Part shown: positions 17,991 through 25,786 of the stretch, piece by piece
Position numbering within the stretch: the stretch's first letter is position 1
Layout of the letters: the number at the start of each line of letters is the position of its first letter
Assembly: GCF_001666755.1 (NCBI RefSeq)
Contig: NZ_LZJC01000067.1
Span: 1-62,854 of the forward strand
Direction: 5' to 3'
Origin: Mycobacterium sp. E1214
GTDB taxonomy: Bacteria > Actinomycetota > Actinomycetes > Mycobacteriales > Mycobacteriaceae
Length of the DNA stretch: 62,854 bases
Position numbers and translations under genes: made by a program
The notes under the pieces: generated by a model
Told to the model about the DNA's origin: nothing
Seen by the model: only the letters and a program-made list of their open reading frames with translations
Databases searched by the model: none

Positions 17991-18281
17991 TCACGGCCAC
18001 ATGACGGTGTTATGTTGAACAGTCCTAATATAGTTGCGACGTGCTATTTCAACGTTCTTCCGAAGTGCATCAAGGCCCTCCCGCATCTGACTGTCAGCTT
18101 TTAGCCATTTCTGGTGATATTGACGTTCGGCATTGGCGCCTTGACCCGACCAGGCGCCACTCAGCTCAGCTACGCATGAATTCACTTCCGTTGCAATCTG
18201 CTCGGCTTGCGAATCGAAGATTGCGAGCCGCTCGACGAAGTGTGCTAGAGCTTCAAAGTCGACCGTGTAGCGCCGGCTCAT
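17991..18281 (-). CDS. WXG100 (ESAT-6-like) protein, EsxE/F-type partner 1 (96 aa)
   Basis: Length and pattern are those of the WXG100 superfamily: two amphipathic helices with the turn motif W-S-G in LSGAWSGQGA near residues 43-46. Such proteins form heterodimers that are co-secreted by type VII systems. The start overlaps the stop of the upstream WXG100 gene (ATGA), so the two are translationally coupled. There is no signal peptide. The location, convergent to a CpnT-like toxin, recalls the esxF-esxE-cpnT operon of M. tuberculosis. Confidence 0.82.
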   Translation of the reverse strand: MSRRYTVDFEALAHFVERLAIFDSQAEQIATEVNSCVAELSGAWSGQGANAERQYHQKWLKADSQMREGLDALRKNVEIARRNYIRTVQHNTVMWP

Positions 18282-18595
18282 AACGTTGAGCTCTTTGAAT
18301 TTAGAGCTGCAAATGCTCTGGCCGCAAGCGTCTCGTGATCTAACATGAGTTCTAGCGAGCGTAGAAGCGAATGAGAGTGCTCAGAAAGCAGTGACGCAAC
18401 CGCCGTGGCTCCCTGGTGCCACTCTTCCCAGGGCGGCCCGTATGCCGATGCCGCCACACCTTGCCACGACGCAAATAAGTCGCGCCAAGCGCTGGTGATG
18501 CTGTCCAGTTCCGCCTGCAGATCCTCGGCTTTGTTCGCAAGAATCTGGGCGGCCGAGGCCATCGTCTCGAGTCTCATCGTCAACTCGCCTGGCAC
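18278..18595 (-). CDS. WXG100 (ESAT-6-like) protein, EsxE/F-type partner 2 (105 aa)
   Basis: A helical hairpin protein with the turn motif W-Q-G (FASWQGVAAS) near residues 44-46, and coiled helices on each side. The GTG at 18595 is supported by GGAGGGAGG seven bases upstream; the ATG at 18577 has no such site. It is the first gene of a two-gene operon with the 96-aa WXG100 protein, and the pair probably forms the heterodimer that escorts the nearby toxin. It lies just outside the left boundary repeat of the tRNA-Gly island. Confidence 0.82.
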   Translation of the reverse strand: MPGELTMRLETMASAAQILANKAEDLQAELDSITSAWRDLFASWQGVAASAYGPPWEEWHQGATAVASLLSEHSHSLLRSLELMLDHETLAARAFAALNSKSSTL

Positions 18596-18725
18596 CAGGG
18601 CCTCCCTCCGTTAGGCAATTACGAGTCAAGCGAAGGCTGGCCCAACGCACAAATCACTTGCTGCATCGGCGAGATTGAGAGGCACAGCACGGGCCGCGGC
18701 AGAGACGATTCACCGCTGCTCAAGA

Positions 18726-18773
18726 TGGAGCCGATGACGGGAATCGAACCCGCGTATTCAGCTTGGGAAGCTG
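18726..18773. repeat. Left attachment-site copy (partial tRNA-Gly 3' end)
   Basis: Identical over 48 bp to 33756-33803. It covers the encoded CCA, the T arm, the variable loop and the anticodon arm on the complementary strand. After 18773 the sequence diverges, so there is no D arm or 5' acceptor strand and no functional tRNA. Confidence 0.93.
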
Positions 18774-19012
18774 CTTTGGGGCATCTCGCGCCGTTCGCTA
18801 GCATCCGCAACTCTCCGACATTCGGCATATGTATGCAGCTAGGCGGAGGTTTGTGGCCGATCTCGGCAGAGTTCCGGCGGGTTGCGAATTAGCTGTGTAG
18901 ACCCTCGGTGACGGTCAAACCGCGGTCACTCGCAGCAAACCTACGCGGATATCGTCGCCCTGGCAGCATTTACGAGAAATCGAGGTAGGCGGGAGAAACC
19001 GGCGGTGCACGG

Positions 19013-19342
19013 ATGAATTGGTACGAAAAAGCTTTACAGGCCGCCGATCGGATCGACTCCGGCCACACGTCGCCGTGGAAGCTCGCAAGCACCTACGCGC
19101 TGCTCTCTATCGCACAGAGCCTGGCGTCGCAGCCAGGGACACCGGCCTCCGCCGCGGCCGAGCAGTCAGGCAGCGAGCTTCTGACGGTGAACGAGGTTGC
19201 TGAGATGACGCGCCTAACGCCAGCCACGCTGCGGTGGTGGCGGTCTGTTGGCCATGGTGGGCCGAAGTCAATCAAGCTTGGTCGCCGTGTGCTGTACCGC
19301 CGCACCGACGTCGAGAAATGGATGCAAGACGCCAGCGAGTAG
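19013..19342 (+). CDS. Excisionase-like HTH protein (109 aa)
   Basis: The C-terminal half is a MerR/excisionase winged HTH: TVNEVAEMTRLTPATLRWWR, then GPKSIKLGRRVLYRRTDVEKW. The N-terminal ~50 residues are helical and unassigned. In integrative elements this family acts as recombination directionality factor or as a small regulator. The gene lies 240 bp inside the left attachment copy, the normal position for xis, but no integrase gene accompanies it. Confidence 0.8.
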   Translation: MNWYEKALQAADRIDSGHTSPWKLASTYALLSIAQSLASQPGTPASAAAEQSGSELLTVNEVAEMTRLTPATLRWWRSVGHGGPKSIKLGRRVLYRRTDVEKWMQDASE

Positions 19343-19374
19343 TCCGCCTCTTCTACCGGAGCTTGGGTCGCCCG

Positions 19375-19510
19375 CCGACGTCGCCAAGTACTGCATACGA
19401 CTGTTGATTCGCTGGCGCAGAAGCGCTATCTCGGCACAGGAACGAAGTTCATCAAGTCGGAAACAAGGTGCTTTACCGCTGGTCCGACGCGTTGAAGTGA
19501 TGGAGTAGAA
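19375..19510 (+). pseudogene. Degenerate second excisionase-like HTH gene
   Basis: Pieces of the same fold appear in different frames: DVAKYC and RWRR in one, KRYLGTGTKFIKS in another, and GNKVLYRWSDALKW in the third. In a single frame these would form one HTH domain like that of the preceding gene. Frameshifts and loss of the N-terminus show decay. The remnant lies directly downstream of the intact copy. Confidence 0.6.
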
Positions 19511-19638
19511 CACTCCACAGCGCACCGACGATCCGCATTGAAATTGGTGCGCGCCGTGCGGTCGGTGCTCGAAGCACCAAGGCGGAGTATGTCCTGCACT
19601 CCTACGGTGGGCTTGACGTAGGGGTTAGCAGCGCGCCG

Positions 19639-21480
19639 CTACCAGTCGAGGATGCGGACGATTTCGTCATACACAGCTTGTAAGAGCGGAGAACTGGATG
19701 GCAAGCGCCCAAGTTCGATCCTCTGAAGGTCAAGGATGAGATCCGATGTGACGATCTCCTCGTCTGTCATGTGCAATTCTGAGCGCACCCTGTTGACCCA
19801 ATACTCTTTCCAAGTCGTATCGGTCTTGCTCGGGTCCTCATCGCCCAGAGCGGTCGCTAACGCCTGCTCTGGAGAGGAGCCAGGCAGGTACGCAAGGTGA
19901 CTCGCAGCCCAAGTAAGGCACGCGATGAGATTGGGTATGTCGCGACTGTGGTCTGAATCGGAGTGGAGATTCGGTTCGGCCGCGTGGAACTGAAGTCGCC
20001 AGAGGGTGTTCAATTCGTCGAGGTCTTCGCCTCGCGCCGCAATGGCGTCCATTGCATCCAAGGATGTGTTGCGCGTCGCAGGCGATTGATCTCCGTCCAG
20101 AAGAATCGCTGCTTTCTCGAACCCGCCGATTGCAAGCGAGGGGAGGACGTTCTTGATTACGCCCCCCGCGCCTCCCGGGAACGGCACAACGTCCAGCGTG
20201 TCCAATTTCTTGGGCCCGTGGCGGCGGAGTGCAGCTCGTGCGATTTCCGCGGCGAGTTCGTCCTCAACGATAAGTCTCGGGCGAGAGCCGATGATCGTGT
20301 GTCCGAGATGGGCAAACGCCTCCGTCGGTGAGCATGAATCGGCAATGAGGAGGACACGGTGCCGCGTCGCGTCATAACCGAACACTTTGATCGCCTCGGG
20401 GGGAAGACCTGAAGCTAGCGCCGGCGAGTGGGTCGAGATAATCACCTGATGGCAATGGTGGAGGGTCTCCGCTTCGATAAAGTCCATAAGCTTCCTCTGA
20501 GCGCCAGGATGGAGGGATACCTCCGGCTCGTCTAAGAGGATTAGGGATCGCTCGGGGGCGCTCCTTATCGCGTCGACGAGCCGGATCACGGCATACTCGC
20601 CGCTACCTGCGTGTGCCTCTGAGTAGGCAGCCCCGTCACCTTCGAGATGCAGGCGCACAGTGTAGCCGTCCGGCCCGAAAAATTTGTGCTCGATGATGTC
20701 GATTTTGACCAGCGGCCTGCCGAGGATGGTGGCGATTGCGTTGACGCTGGTCGCATCTAGTTCGCGGACCGGCTGGATCAATCGTCCGCGTTCTTGTTTG
20801 GGAAGGCTTCCGCCGCTTAAGGCGCGGGCGATCCACTTAGACCTCAGGACGACTCTGTACCGCTTCTGCGTCGCGTCGGGCGTCCAGTGGCTGAAGGACT
20901 GATGGTGAATGTACTTGTCGAATGCGCTGAGTTCCGATCGGAAATCCAGGTAGACGACGTGCTTCTTCACCTGATTCCAACGGTCGCGATTCTTTGAGAG
21001 CCAAGCATCGAATCCTGTCGCCGGGATCGACGACATTCCATCTCCCTTAACCCGCTTCGTTGGTTCCCAGTAATCCGGATCTCGTTTTCCTCGCAGCTGT
21101 CTGGGGACTTCCGCAGAGCGGTACATCTTCGAACCGCGGTACTTGCGACACTCCGCGCTGACACCCGATTGGTCGAACCTGTATTTGTAGATGAACCGGT
21201 GGGTTGCATTGCCGCGGGGGCCACGATCAATGTCGTCGACCTCGGTCGAGAACCAGAACTGCGCGAGGCTCCTACCCTCAGGCGCTGCAGAGATCGCCTG
21301 GAGGACGGACGATTTGTTTGCCCCGTTTGGGCCTATGAGCGCAGTGATGGGCCAACTGAGCGTCAGTCGTAGTCCATCTTCAAGGGATTTGTACATAGGA
21401 AAGCGAATTTCCTCGATATAAGGCAAAAAATCTGAGGTGTTGGTGAGCCTCGCCGCGATCTTTTTCTGGGTTTCGTTCAT
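19639..21480 (-). CDS. OLD-family ATP-dependent nuclease (AAA ATPase + TOPRIM, 613 aa)
   Basis: The N-terminal ABC-type ATPase has the Walker A GPNGANKSS at residues 50-58, an aromatic-rich insertion, a signature-like GSGEYAVIRL segment, the Walker B RSLILLDEPEVSLHPG and the H-loop ISTHSPALA. The C-terminal TOPRIM nuclease domain shows IVEDELAA (metal-binding Glu) and LLDGDQ (Asp-x-Asp type). The order matches class 1 OLD overcoming-lysogenization nucleases. No UvrD-like GajB partner follows, so this is not Gabija. It starts 18 bp after the cytosine methyltransferase stop in the same direction and is probably cotranscribed. Confidence 0.87.
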   Translation of the reverse strand: MNETQKKIAARLTNTSDFLPYIEEIRFPMYKSLEDGLRLTLSWPITALIGPNGANKSSVLQAISAAPEGRSLAQFWFSTEVDDIDRGPRGNATHRFIYKYRFDQSGVSAECRKYRGSKMYRSAEVPRQLRGKRDPDYWEPTKRVKGDGMSSIPATGFDAWLSKNRDRWNQVKKHVVYLDFRSELSAFDKYIHHQSFSHWTPDATQKRYRVVLRSKWIARALSGGSLPKQERGRLIQPVRELDATSVNAIATILGRPLVKIDIIEHKFFGPDGYTVRLHLEGDGAAYSEAHAGSGEYAVIRLVDAIRSAPERSLILLDEPEVSLHPGAQRKLMDFIEAETLHHCHQVIISTHSPALASGLPPEAIKVFGYDATRHRVLLIADSCSPTEAFAHLGHTIIGSRPRLIVEDELAAEIARAALRRHGPKKLDTLDVVPFPGGAGGVIKNVLPSLAIGGFEKAAILLDGDQSPATRNTSLDAMDAIAARGEDLDELNTLWRLQFHAAEPNLHSDSDHSRDIPNLIACLTWAASHLAYLPGSSPEQALATALGDEDPSKTDTTWKEYWVNRVRSELHMTDEEIVTSDLILDLQRIELGRLPSSSPLLQAVYDEIVRILDW

Positions 21481-21498
21481 GGACGACAGGAAGTGAGG

Positions 21499-22590
21499 CT
21501 AGAGGCTCTCGAGGAGCTGGCGCGCGATGGCCGTCCCGAGCGGAATCGGTACTGCATTGCCGATCTGGCGGGCAATGGAAATCTTTGAACCAACCCACCT
21601 GTAGTTGTCGCGAAATCCCTGGATACGTGCCGCTTCGTGGTGTGTCAATGCACGGTGCTCGGTCGGGTGAAGATAGCGACCCTTCTCTGGCTTGAAGAAC
21701 TCGGTTCTAATCGTGACCGATGGCTCGTCCCAGCGAAGCCGTCCCATGACGTCGCCCGAACCTGTTCGGTGCTTCTTCCAACACGGCGGCAGTAAGTGGT
21801 TCGGGATGTCGAAACGGTTCCCGCCTGGGGGGATCTGGGCGAAGCGTTCCAGCGAACGAATTTCGTACTGACGTGTGACGTGGAGATCAGTCGTCGTGAA
21901 GGTCCCGGGAAACTCCCTGTCCCAATACTCTGTCGAGCGGCTGGGCAAATTTTTATTCGTGACCGATTCGGCGAGGCCGCCAAACACATCTTTTACGTTG
22001 AGCCGCATGTCGGATGGGTGGGTCGGCGCGGGAAATCCCGGGAACGGCAAATCGCGGTGATTGCCTATCAGAATCACACGCTTACGTAGTTGCGCAGCTC
22101 CGAAGTCGGCGGCGTTCAGGACAGCGGCCTGGAAAGTGTAGTTGCCCAACCGACCGCTGGGATGACATTGGCGTTTGAAGCGCTTGAATTGATCCGACTT
22201 GAGGAAAGCAGGAACATTCTCCAGCAGAAAGTATTTTGGTTCCGCTCTGCGAATCGTATCTGCGTAACGGAGCCAAAGTTGGTTACGTTTGTCTAGGACG
22301 TCCTGCTTGCCAAGCGCGGAAAAGCCCTGGCACGGCGGACCACCGATTACTACGTCGGCGGGAGGGACGTCCTCGGTTTTGAGCCAGTGTTCTATTCTCC
22401 CGGCGAACACGACGTCATCGCCGTGGTTCTCGGCATATGAAGCGGCGGCCGCTAGGTCACTCTCTACCGCACGGACGGTTTCGAAGCGGTCGGATGCTTG
22501 CGCAAACCCCTCACTAAGACCGCCTGCACCACTGAAGAGGTCGAGCACGCGGATCTTGGCACACGAAGACGGCTGAGAGCTCGAACCCAC
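21499..22590 (-). CDS. DNA (cytosine-5) methyltransferase (363 aa)
   Basis: The m5C methylase motifs are in order: motif I DLFSGAGG (17-24), motif IV GGPPCQGFS with the catalytic Cys87, motif VI ENVP, and motif X QIGNAVP near residue 342. The target-recognition region lies between motifs VIII and IX. It should methylate a specific DNA site and protect the host from the nucleases of the island. The gene is divergent from the vsr gene with an 80-bp shared promoter region and is followed by the OLD nuclease gene. Confidence 0.93.
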   Translation of the reverse strand: MGSSSQPSSCAKIRVLDLFSGAGGLSEGFAQASDRFETVRAVESDLAAAASYAENHGDDVVFAGRIEHWLKTEDVPPADVVIGGPPCQGFSALGKQDVLDKRNQLWLRYADTIRRAEPKYFLLENVPAFLKSDQFKRFKRQCHPSGRLGNYTFQAAVLNAADFGAAQLRKRVILIGNHRDLPFPGFPAPTHPSDMRLNVKDVFGGLAESVTNKNLPSRSTEYWDREFPGTFTTTDLHVTRQYEIRSLERFAQIPPGGNRFDIPNHLLPPCWKKHRTGSGDVMGRLRWDEPSVTIRTEFFKPEKGRYLHPTEHRALTHHEAARIQGFRDNYRWVGSKISIARQIGNAVPIPLGTAIARQLLESL

Positions 22591-22670
22591 GCGATGAACA
22601 TAGCCGGCTCCACCGACGAGTTCACAGGATGTGTCAGGATCGAGACGAGGTCGAAAGCTAGTCTCGATGT

Positions 22671-23117
22671 GTGCTCAATGTAGGCGCACCGACAGACGCA
22701 ACAACTTCCGCGCGCATGTCGCGGCAGCGAATACGGGATACGGACGCAGAGATCTCCCTGCGCAGGCTTCTACACGCTCGGGGCTTCCGGTACCGCGTAA
22801 ATCAGCCGCTTCCCGGGCTTCCGCGTAGGCGCGCTGATCTGACGTTCCCAACTCGACGAGTTGTCGTGTTTGTTGACGGTTGTTTCTGGCACTGTTGTCC
22901 GGAACATGGAACTCAGCCGAAGCGAAACGGCCGCTGGTGGGCAGCCAAGTTGATCCGGAATGTCGAGCGTGATCGGGAAACCGACGAGCACATGGCGGCG
23001 CTTGGCTGGCAGGTCATCAGAATCTGGGAACACGAACTCCCGGAGGCTGCCGCCGACAAGATCGAACGGGTACTTCGAAACAGTACTTTGGCGGTTTCGG
23101 ACGGTCCCAAGGTGTAG
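22671..23117 (+). CDS. vsr: Very-short-patch-repair (Vsr) endonuclease
   Basis: Vsr nicks 5' of T in the T:G mismatches that arise when 5-methylcytosine deaminates, so it normally accompanies a cytosine-5 methyltransferase, as here. Family features are RQRIRDTDAEISLRRLLHAR, FRYRVNQPLPGLPRRRADL, the catalytic-core VVVFVDGCFWHCCPEHGT, and VIRIWEHEL. Length (148 aa) is normal. The GTG at 22671 keeps the usual N-terminal extension before MSRQR; an ATG at 22716 is the alternative. It is the first gene of the rightward defence operon. Confidence 0.92.
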   Translation: MLNVGAPTDATTSARMSRQRIRDTDAEISLRRLLHARGFRYRVNQPLPGLPRRRADLTFPTRRVVVFVDGCFWHCCPEHGTQPKRNGRWWAAKLIRNVERDRETDEHMAALGWQVIRIWEHELPEAAADKIERVLRNSTLAVSDGPKV

Positions 23118-23275
23118 CCGCCGACCGTGCGGTATCAGAGGTTGAGTGCCTGGATAGGCCACTGGGGGAGAATTGAAGAACGAGGATCTGTCGGTAGCGA
23201 GCGCTGCTCGGATGGCTTGCGGCTACCGAAGGCAACTTCGAAAAGTTGAGGCCCCGAGGAGGGGACGGAGTCGGC

Positions 23276-24790
23276 GTGACGACTGACAACGATGTCATTG
23301 ATCGAATCAAGCTGGCTCCTGACGCGGGGTTGGTGAAGAGTCTTGGCGCCAATCACACGCTCGAATCGGCGATCGCTGACATCGTCGACAACAGCGTGGA
23401 CGCGGCGGCATCGAAGGTGTCGATCCGGTTGCTCACGAACTCGGAACGCCTCGTCCAAGTTGAGGTCCTTGATAACGGTCATGGAATGGACGACAGGGCG
23501 ATTACGAGGGCGATGACCATCGGTCATCAACGTGAGTACGTCGAGACCGACCTCGGGCACTTTGAGATGGGGCTGAAGGCTGCATCGTTCGGCCACAGCG
23601 ATGTGCTCACCGTCTGGTCGACCGCCGCGGGAAGTGCTCATGCCGGCCGCCGGATCCGCCGCGCCGACTTCTCAAAGGATTTCTCGTGCGAAGTTTTGAC
23701 ATCCGACGCAGGTGCGGCGGCGGCCTCGCACCGAGCAGAGACCTTCGGAACCGACGTTGGTACATCCGTCATATGGACCCAGATCCGCAGCATCTACCGC
23801 GGACGGAATGAAGCCGAAGCGCGTTTGTGGCTCGCCAATGCAGAGCAGGCGCTCCGATCTCATCTTGGACTTGTGTTTCATCGATTAATTGAGAACGGCC
23901 GGTTGCAGATAGAGGTGCTCGCCGACGAGCGGGACCAAATCGGGTTAGGGATCGGCGTGCCGATCACACCTATCGATCCTTTCGGATACGCAACATCAGG
24001 TCACCCGGGTTACCCCAAGCAGTTGGTGGCGACAGCAGGTGGAGCAAAGGTACGAATGCAGTGCCACATCTGGCCCGCGAAGTCCGATATAACCGGCTTC
24101 CGTATTGCTGGTAAGCAAGGTGGAAGTTTCCAAGGGTTCTACATATATCGAAATGACCGCCTGCTTCAGGCTGGTGGATGGTCCGACACCGCGATTCCCG
24201 GCCCCGCCCGTCAATTGGCTCGGGTTGAGCTCGACGACGCGTCGGCTATCGGGTCATTCGTGACGATGAACCCGGAGAAACACGGTCTTAAGTTTGAACC
24301 GATTTTTCACGATGCAGTCAGTCATGCGGTGGCCTCAGACGGCACCACGTTTGACCGATTCTTAAGCGATGCCGAGTCCATTTATGTCGAATCGACTCGG
24401 AGACGTCGAGTACGCAAGCCTGCCATTACCCCGGATAAGGGGTTTGCGCCCAAGCTCCGGAAGATCATATGTAAAGAGTTGCCAATGATTGAAGGCGACG
24501 CCCTAGGCCTGCAGTGGCGCCGCATGCCGGAAGGAGAGTTCCTCGACGTCGACCTGCCGAACAAAACACTTTGGTTGAACAGCCGATATCGCTCGCTTTT
24601 TGCGCCGGAGGGCGGCAGCCTCAACGATGCTCCGGTCATGAAGGCGCTGCTCTATCTCCTAACACACCATGTGTTCGAGGGTCAGTACTTGGGCGCGACG
24701 GATCGTGACCAAATCGCGCTGTGGAAAAGTGTTCTCGGGGCTGCGGCAGTGGCCGAACAGCAAATGCGTGACAGGCGTCAGGAAGGATGA
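23276..24790 (+). CDS. MORC-like GHKL ATPase of a restriction-type system (504 aa)
   Basis: The GHKL ATPase fold is shown by the N box ADIVDNSVDA (Asn39), the G1 box LDNGHGM (Asp66) and the G2 box HFEMGLKAASFG. The following region (about 160-330) fits an S5-type transducer, and the C-terminal part is specific to the prokaryotic MORC/paraMORC group. These ATPases are known to sit in restriction-like loci with methylases, nucleases and helicases. The GTG at 23276 is chosen because GGAG is five bases upstream. It ends in an ATGA overlap with the next gene. Confidence 0.85.
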   Translation: MTTDNDVIDRIKLAPDAGLVKSLGANHTLESAIADIVDNSVDAAASKVSIRLLTNSERLVQVEVLDNGHGMDDRAITRAMTIGHQREYVETDLGHFEMGLKAASFGHSDVLTVWSTAAGSAHAGRRIRRADFSKDFSCEVLTSDAGAAAASHRAETFGTDVGTSVIWTQIRSIYRGRNEAEARLWLANAEQALRSHLGLVFHRLIENGRLQIEVLADERDQIGLGIGVPITPIDPFGYATSGHPGYPKQLVATAGGAKVRMQCHIWPAKSDITGFRIAGKQGGSFQGFYIYRNDRLLQAGGWSDTAIPGPARQLARVELDDASAIGSFVTMNPEKHGLKFEPIFHDAVSHAVASDGTTFDRFLSDAESIYVESTRRRRVRKPAITPDKGFAPKLRKIICKELPMIEGDALGLQWRRMPEGEFLDVDLPNKTLWLNSRYRSLFAPEGGSLNDAPVMKALLYLLTHHVFEGQYLGATDRDQIALWKSVLGAAAVAEQQMRDRRQEG

Positions 24791-25782
24791 CTGCGATGGG
24801 CGACGAGCTCGACGACGCCCGTCATCTCACCTACTCCAACCTCGACACATTATGGAATGCTGGCGCACCACTCGTCTTGCCTGTGCAAGGAAGCCCAGCA
24901 TGTGAGTTACGAATCGATCCCGTCTCTCGTTGTATCACTCTGAGCACCGGGTACCAAACTCCGGAGCCCGATCTCACAATGTTGAAGAACATCAGCTTCG
25001 AAGCTGTCACTGCCGGTGACGAAGACTTGGCGGAAATCACCGTTCGTGTCGCGGGAAACGTTCACGGAGCGTATGGACTCCTTGCAACGATTGCCGACGG
25101 TCTGCAAATCGCGAAAGCGCCACTCGCAGTGGCGGTCTCGGCGAGTGTTTCTCGGTATAAGGACGTCCTCGCCGCGCGTACGGGCCTCACTGCTCACGAG
25201 CAGGTTGGACTTTTTGGCGAACTCCTATTCCTTGAGTTCCTCATCTGCGGCAGTGGCGGCGCGGGTCCGGCAGTATCAGCCTGGCAAGGGCCGCTTTCGG
25301 AGGAGCACGACTTCGTCTTCGACGAAGTAAATGTGGAGGTCAAGACCACGGTTTCTGAGCGGCGCCGCCATATAATTGCCGGCTTGTCGCAGCTCGTTCC
25401 CGTCCGGGGAACACCGCTCAGATTGATCTCAATTCAGATCACCCGAGCAGCTGGCGAGGCTGCTCGGACGCTTCCGTCGCTCGTTGCGCATGTACGCAAT
25501 ATGGCGGGTGGGCACGTCGTGCCACTTGATCACCGGTTGGAGGCTCTCGGCTGGAGGGCTGAAGATGCCGACCTTTACCCCACCCACTGGGCTCTACGGA
25601 CTCGGCCTCGTGCCTACAGCATCGACGGTGACTTTCCCGCTATGACGCCCGAACGCATCGCGCCTGCCATCCCAAACTTCGCGCTTGTGTCGGACGTTAC
25701 CTACACAGTTGATGTCACTGATCTGGATTACGACTCCGTTCCCGGTGCCCTCAGCGGGTTTGTTGAAGATAAGGAAACCTGA
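24787..25782 (+). CDS. PD-(D/E)XK motif protein (DUF4420-like, 331 aa)
   Basis: A nuclease-fold protein. FGELLFLEFL contains Glu145, HDF contains Asp175, and VEVKTT contains Glu184 and Lys186; together these form the PD-(D/E)XK metal site. It overlaps the GHKL ATPase gene by four bases and is followed after four bases by the Z1 gene, so the three are translationally coupled and probably one complex. Nuclease activity is inferred from the motif. The DUF4420 assignment is from memory of the family pattern. Confidence 0.83.
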   Translation: MTAMGDELDDARHLTYSNLDTLWNAGAPLVLPVQGSPACELRIDPVSRCITLSTGYQTPEPDLTMLKNISFEAVTAGDEDLAEITVRVAGNVHGAYGLLATIADGLQIAKAPLAVAVSASVSRYKDVLAARTGLTAHEQVGLFGELLFLEFLICGSGGAGPAVSAWQGPLSEEHDFVFDEVNVEVKTTVSERRRHIIAGLSQLVPVRGTPLRLISIQITRAAGEAARTLPSLVAHVRNMAGGHVVPLDHRLEALGWRAEDADLYPTHWALRTRPRAYSIDGDFPAMTPERIAPAIPNFALVSDVTYTVDVTDLDYDSVPGALSGFVEDKET

Positions 25783-25786
25783 CGAC

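Noticed and set aside
18726..18799. Second tRNA-Gly gene
   Set aside because: Only the 3' 48 bases match. The D arm and 5' acceptor strand are absent, so it is an attachment-site remnant.
18905..19012. Small coding gene between the left attachment copy and the excisionase-like gene
   Set aside because: No frame with start, ribosome binding site and protein-like composition was found.
19639..21480. Gabija system
   Set aside because: The OLD/TOPRIM nuclease resembles GajA, but no UvrD-like GajB gene is adjacent; the neighbour is a methyltransferase.
23118..23275. Extra gene or N-terminal extension between vsr and the MORC-like gene
   Set aside because: Frames are short and the GTG at 23276 has a good ribosome binding site; the TTG at 23246 adds only a Gly/Arg-rich piece.
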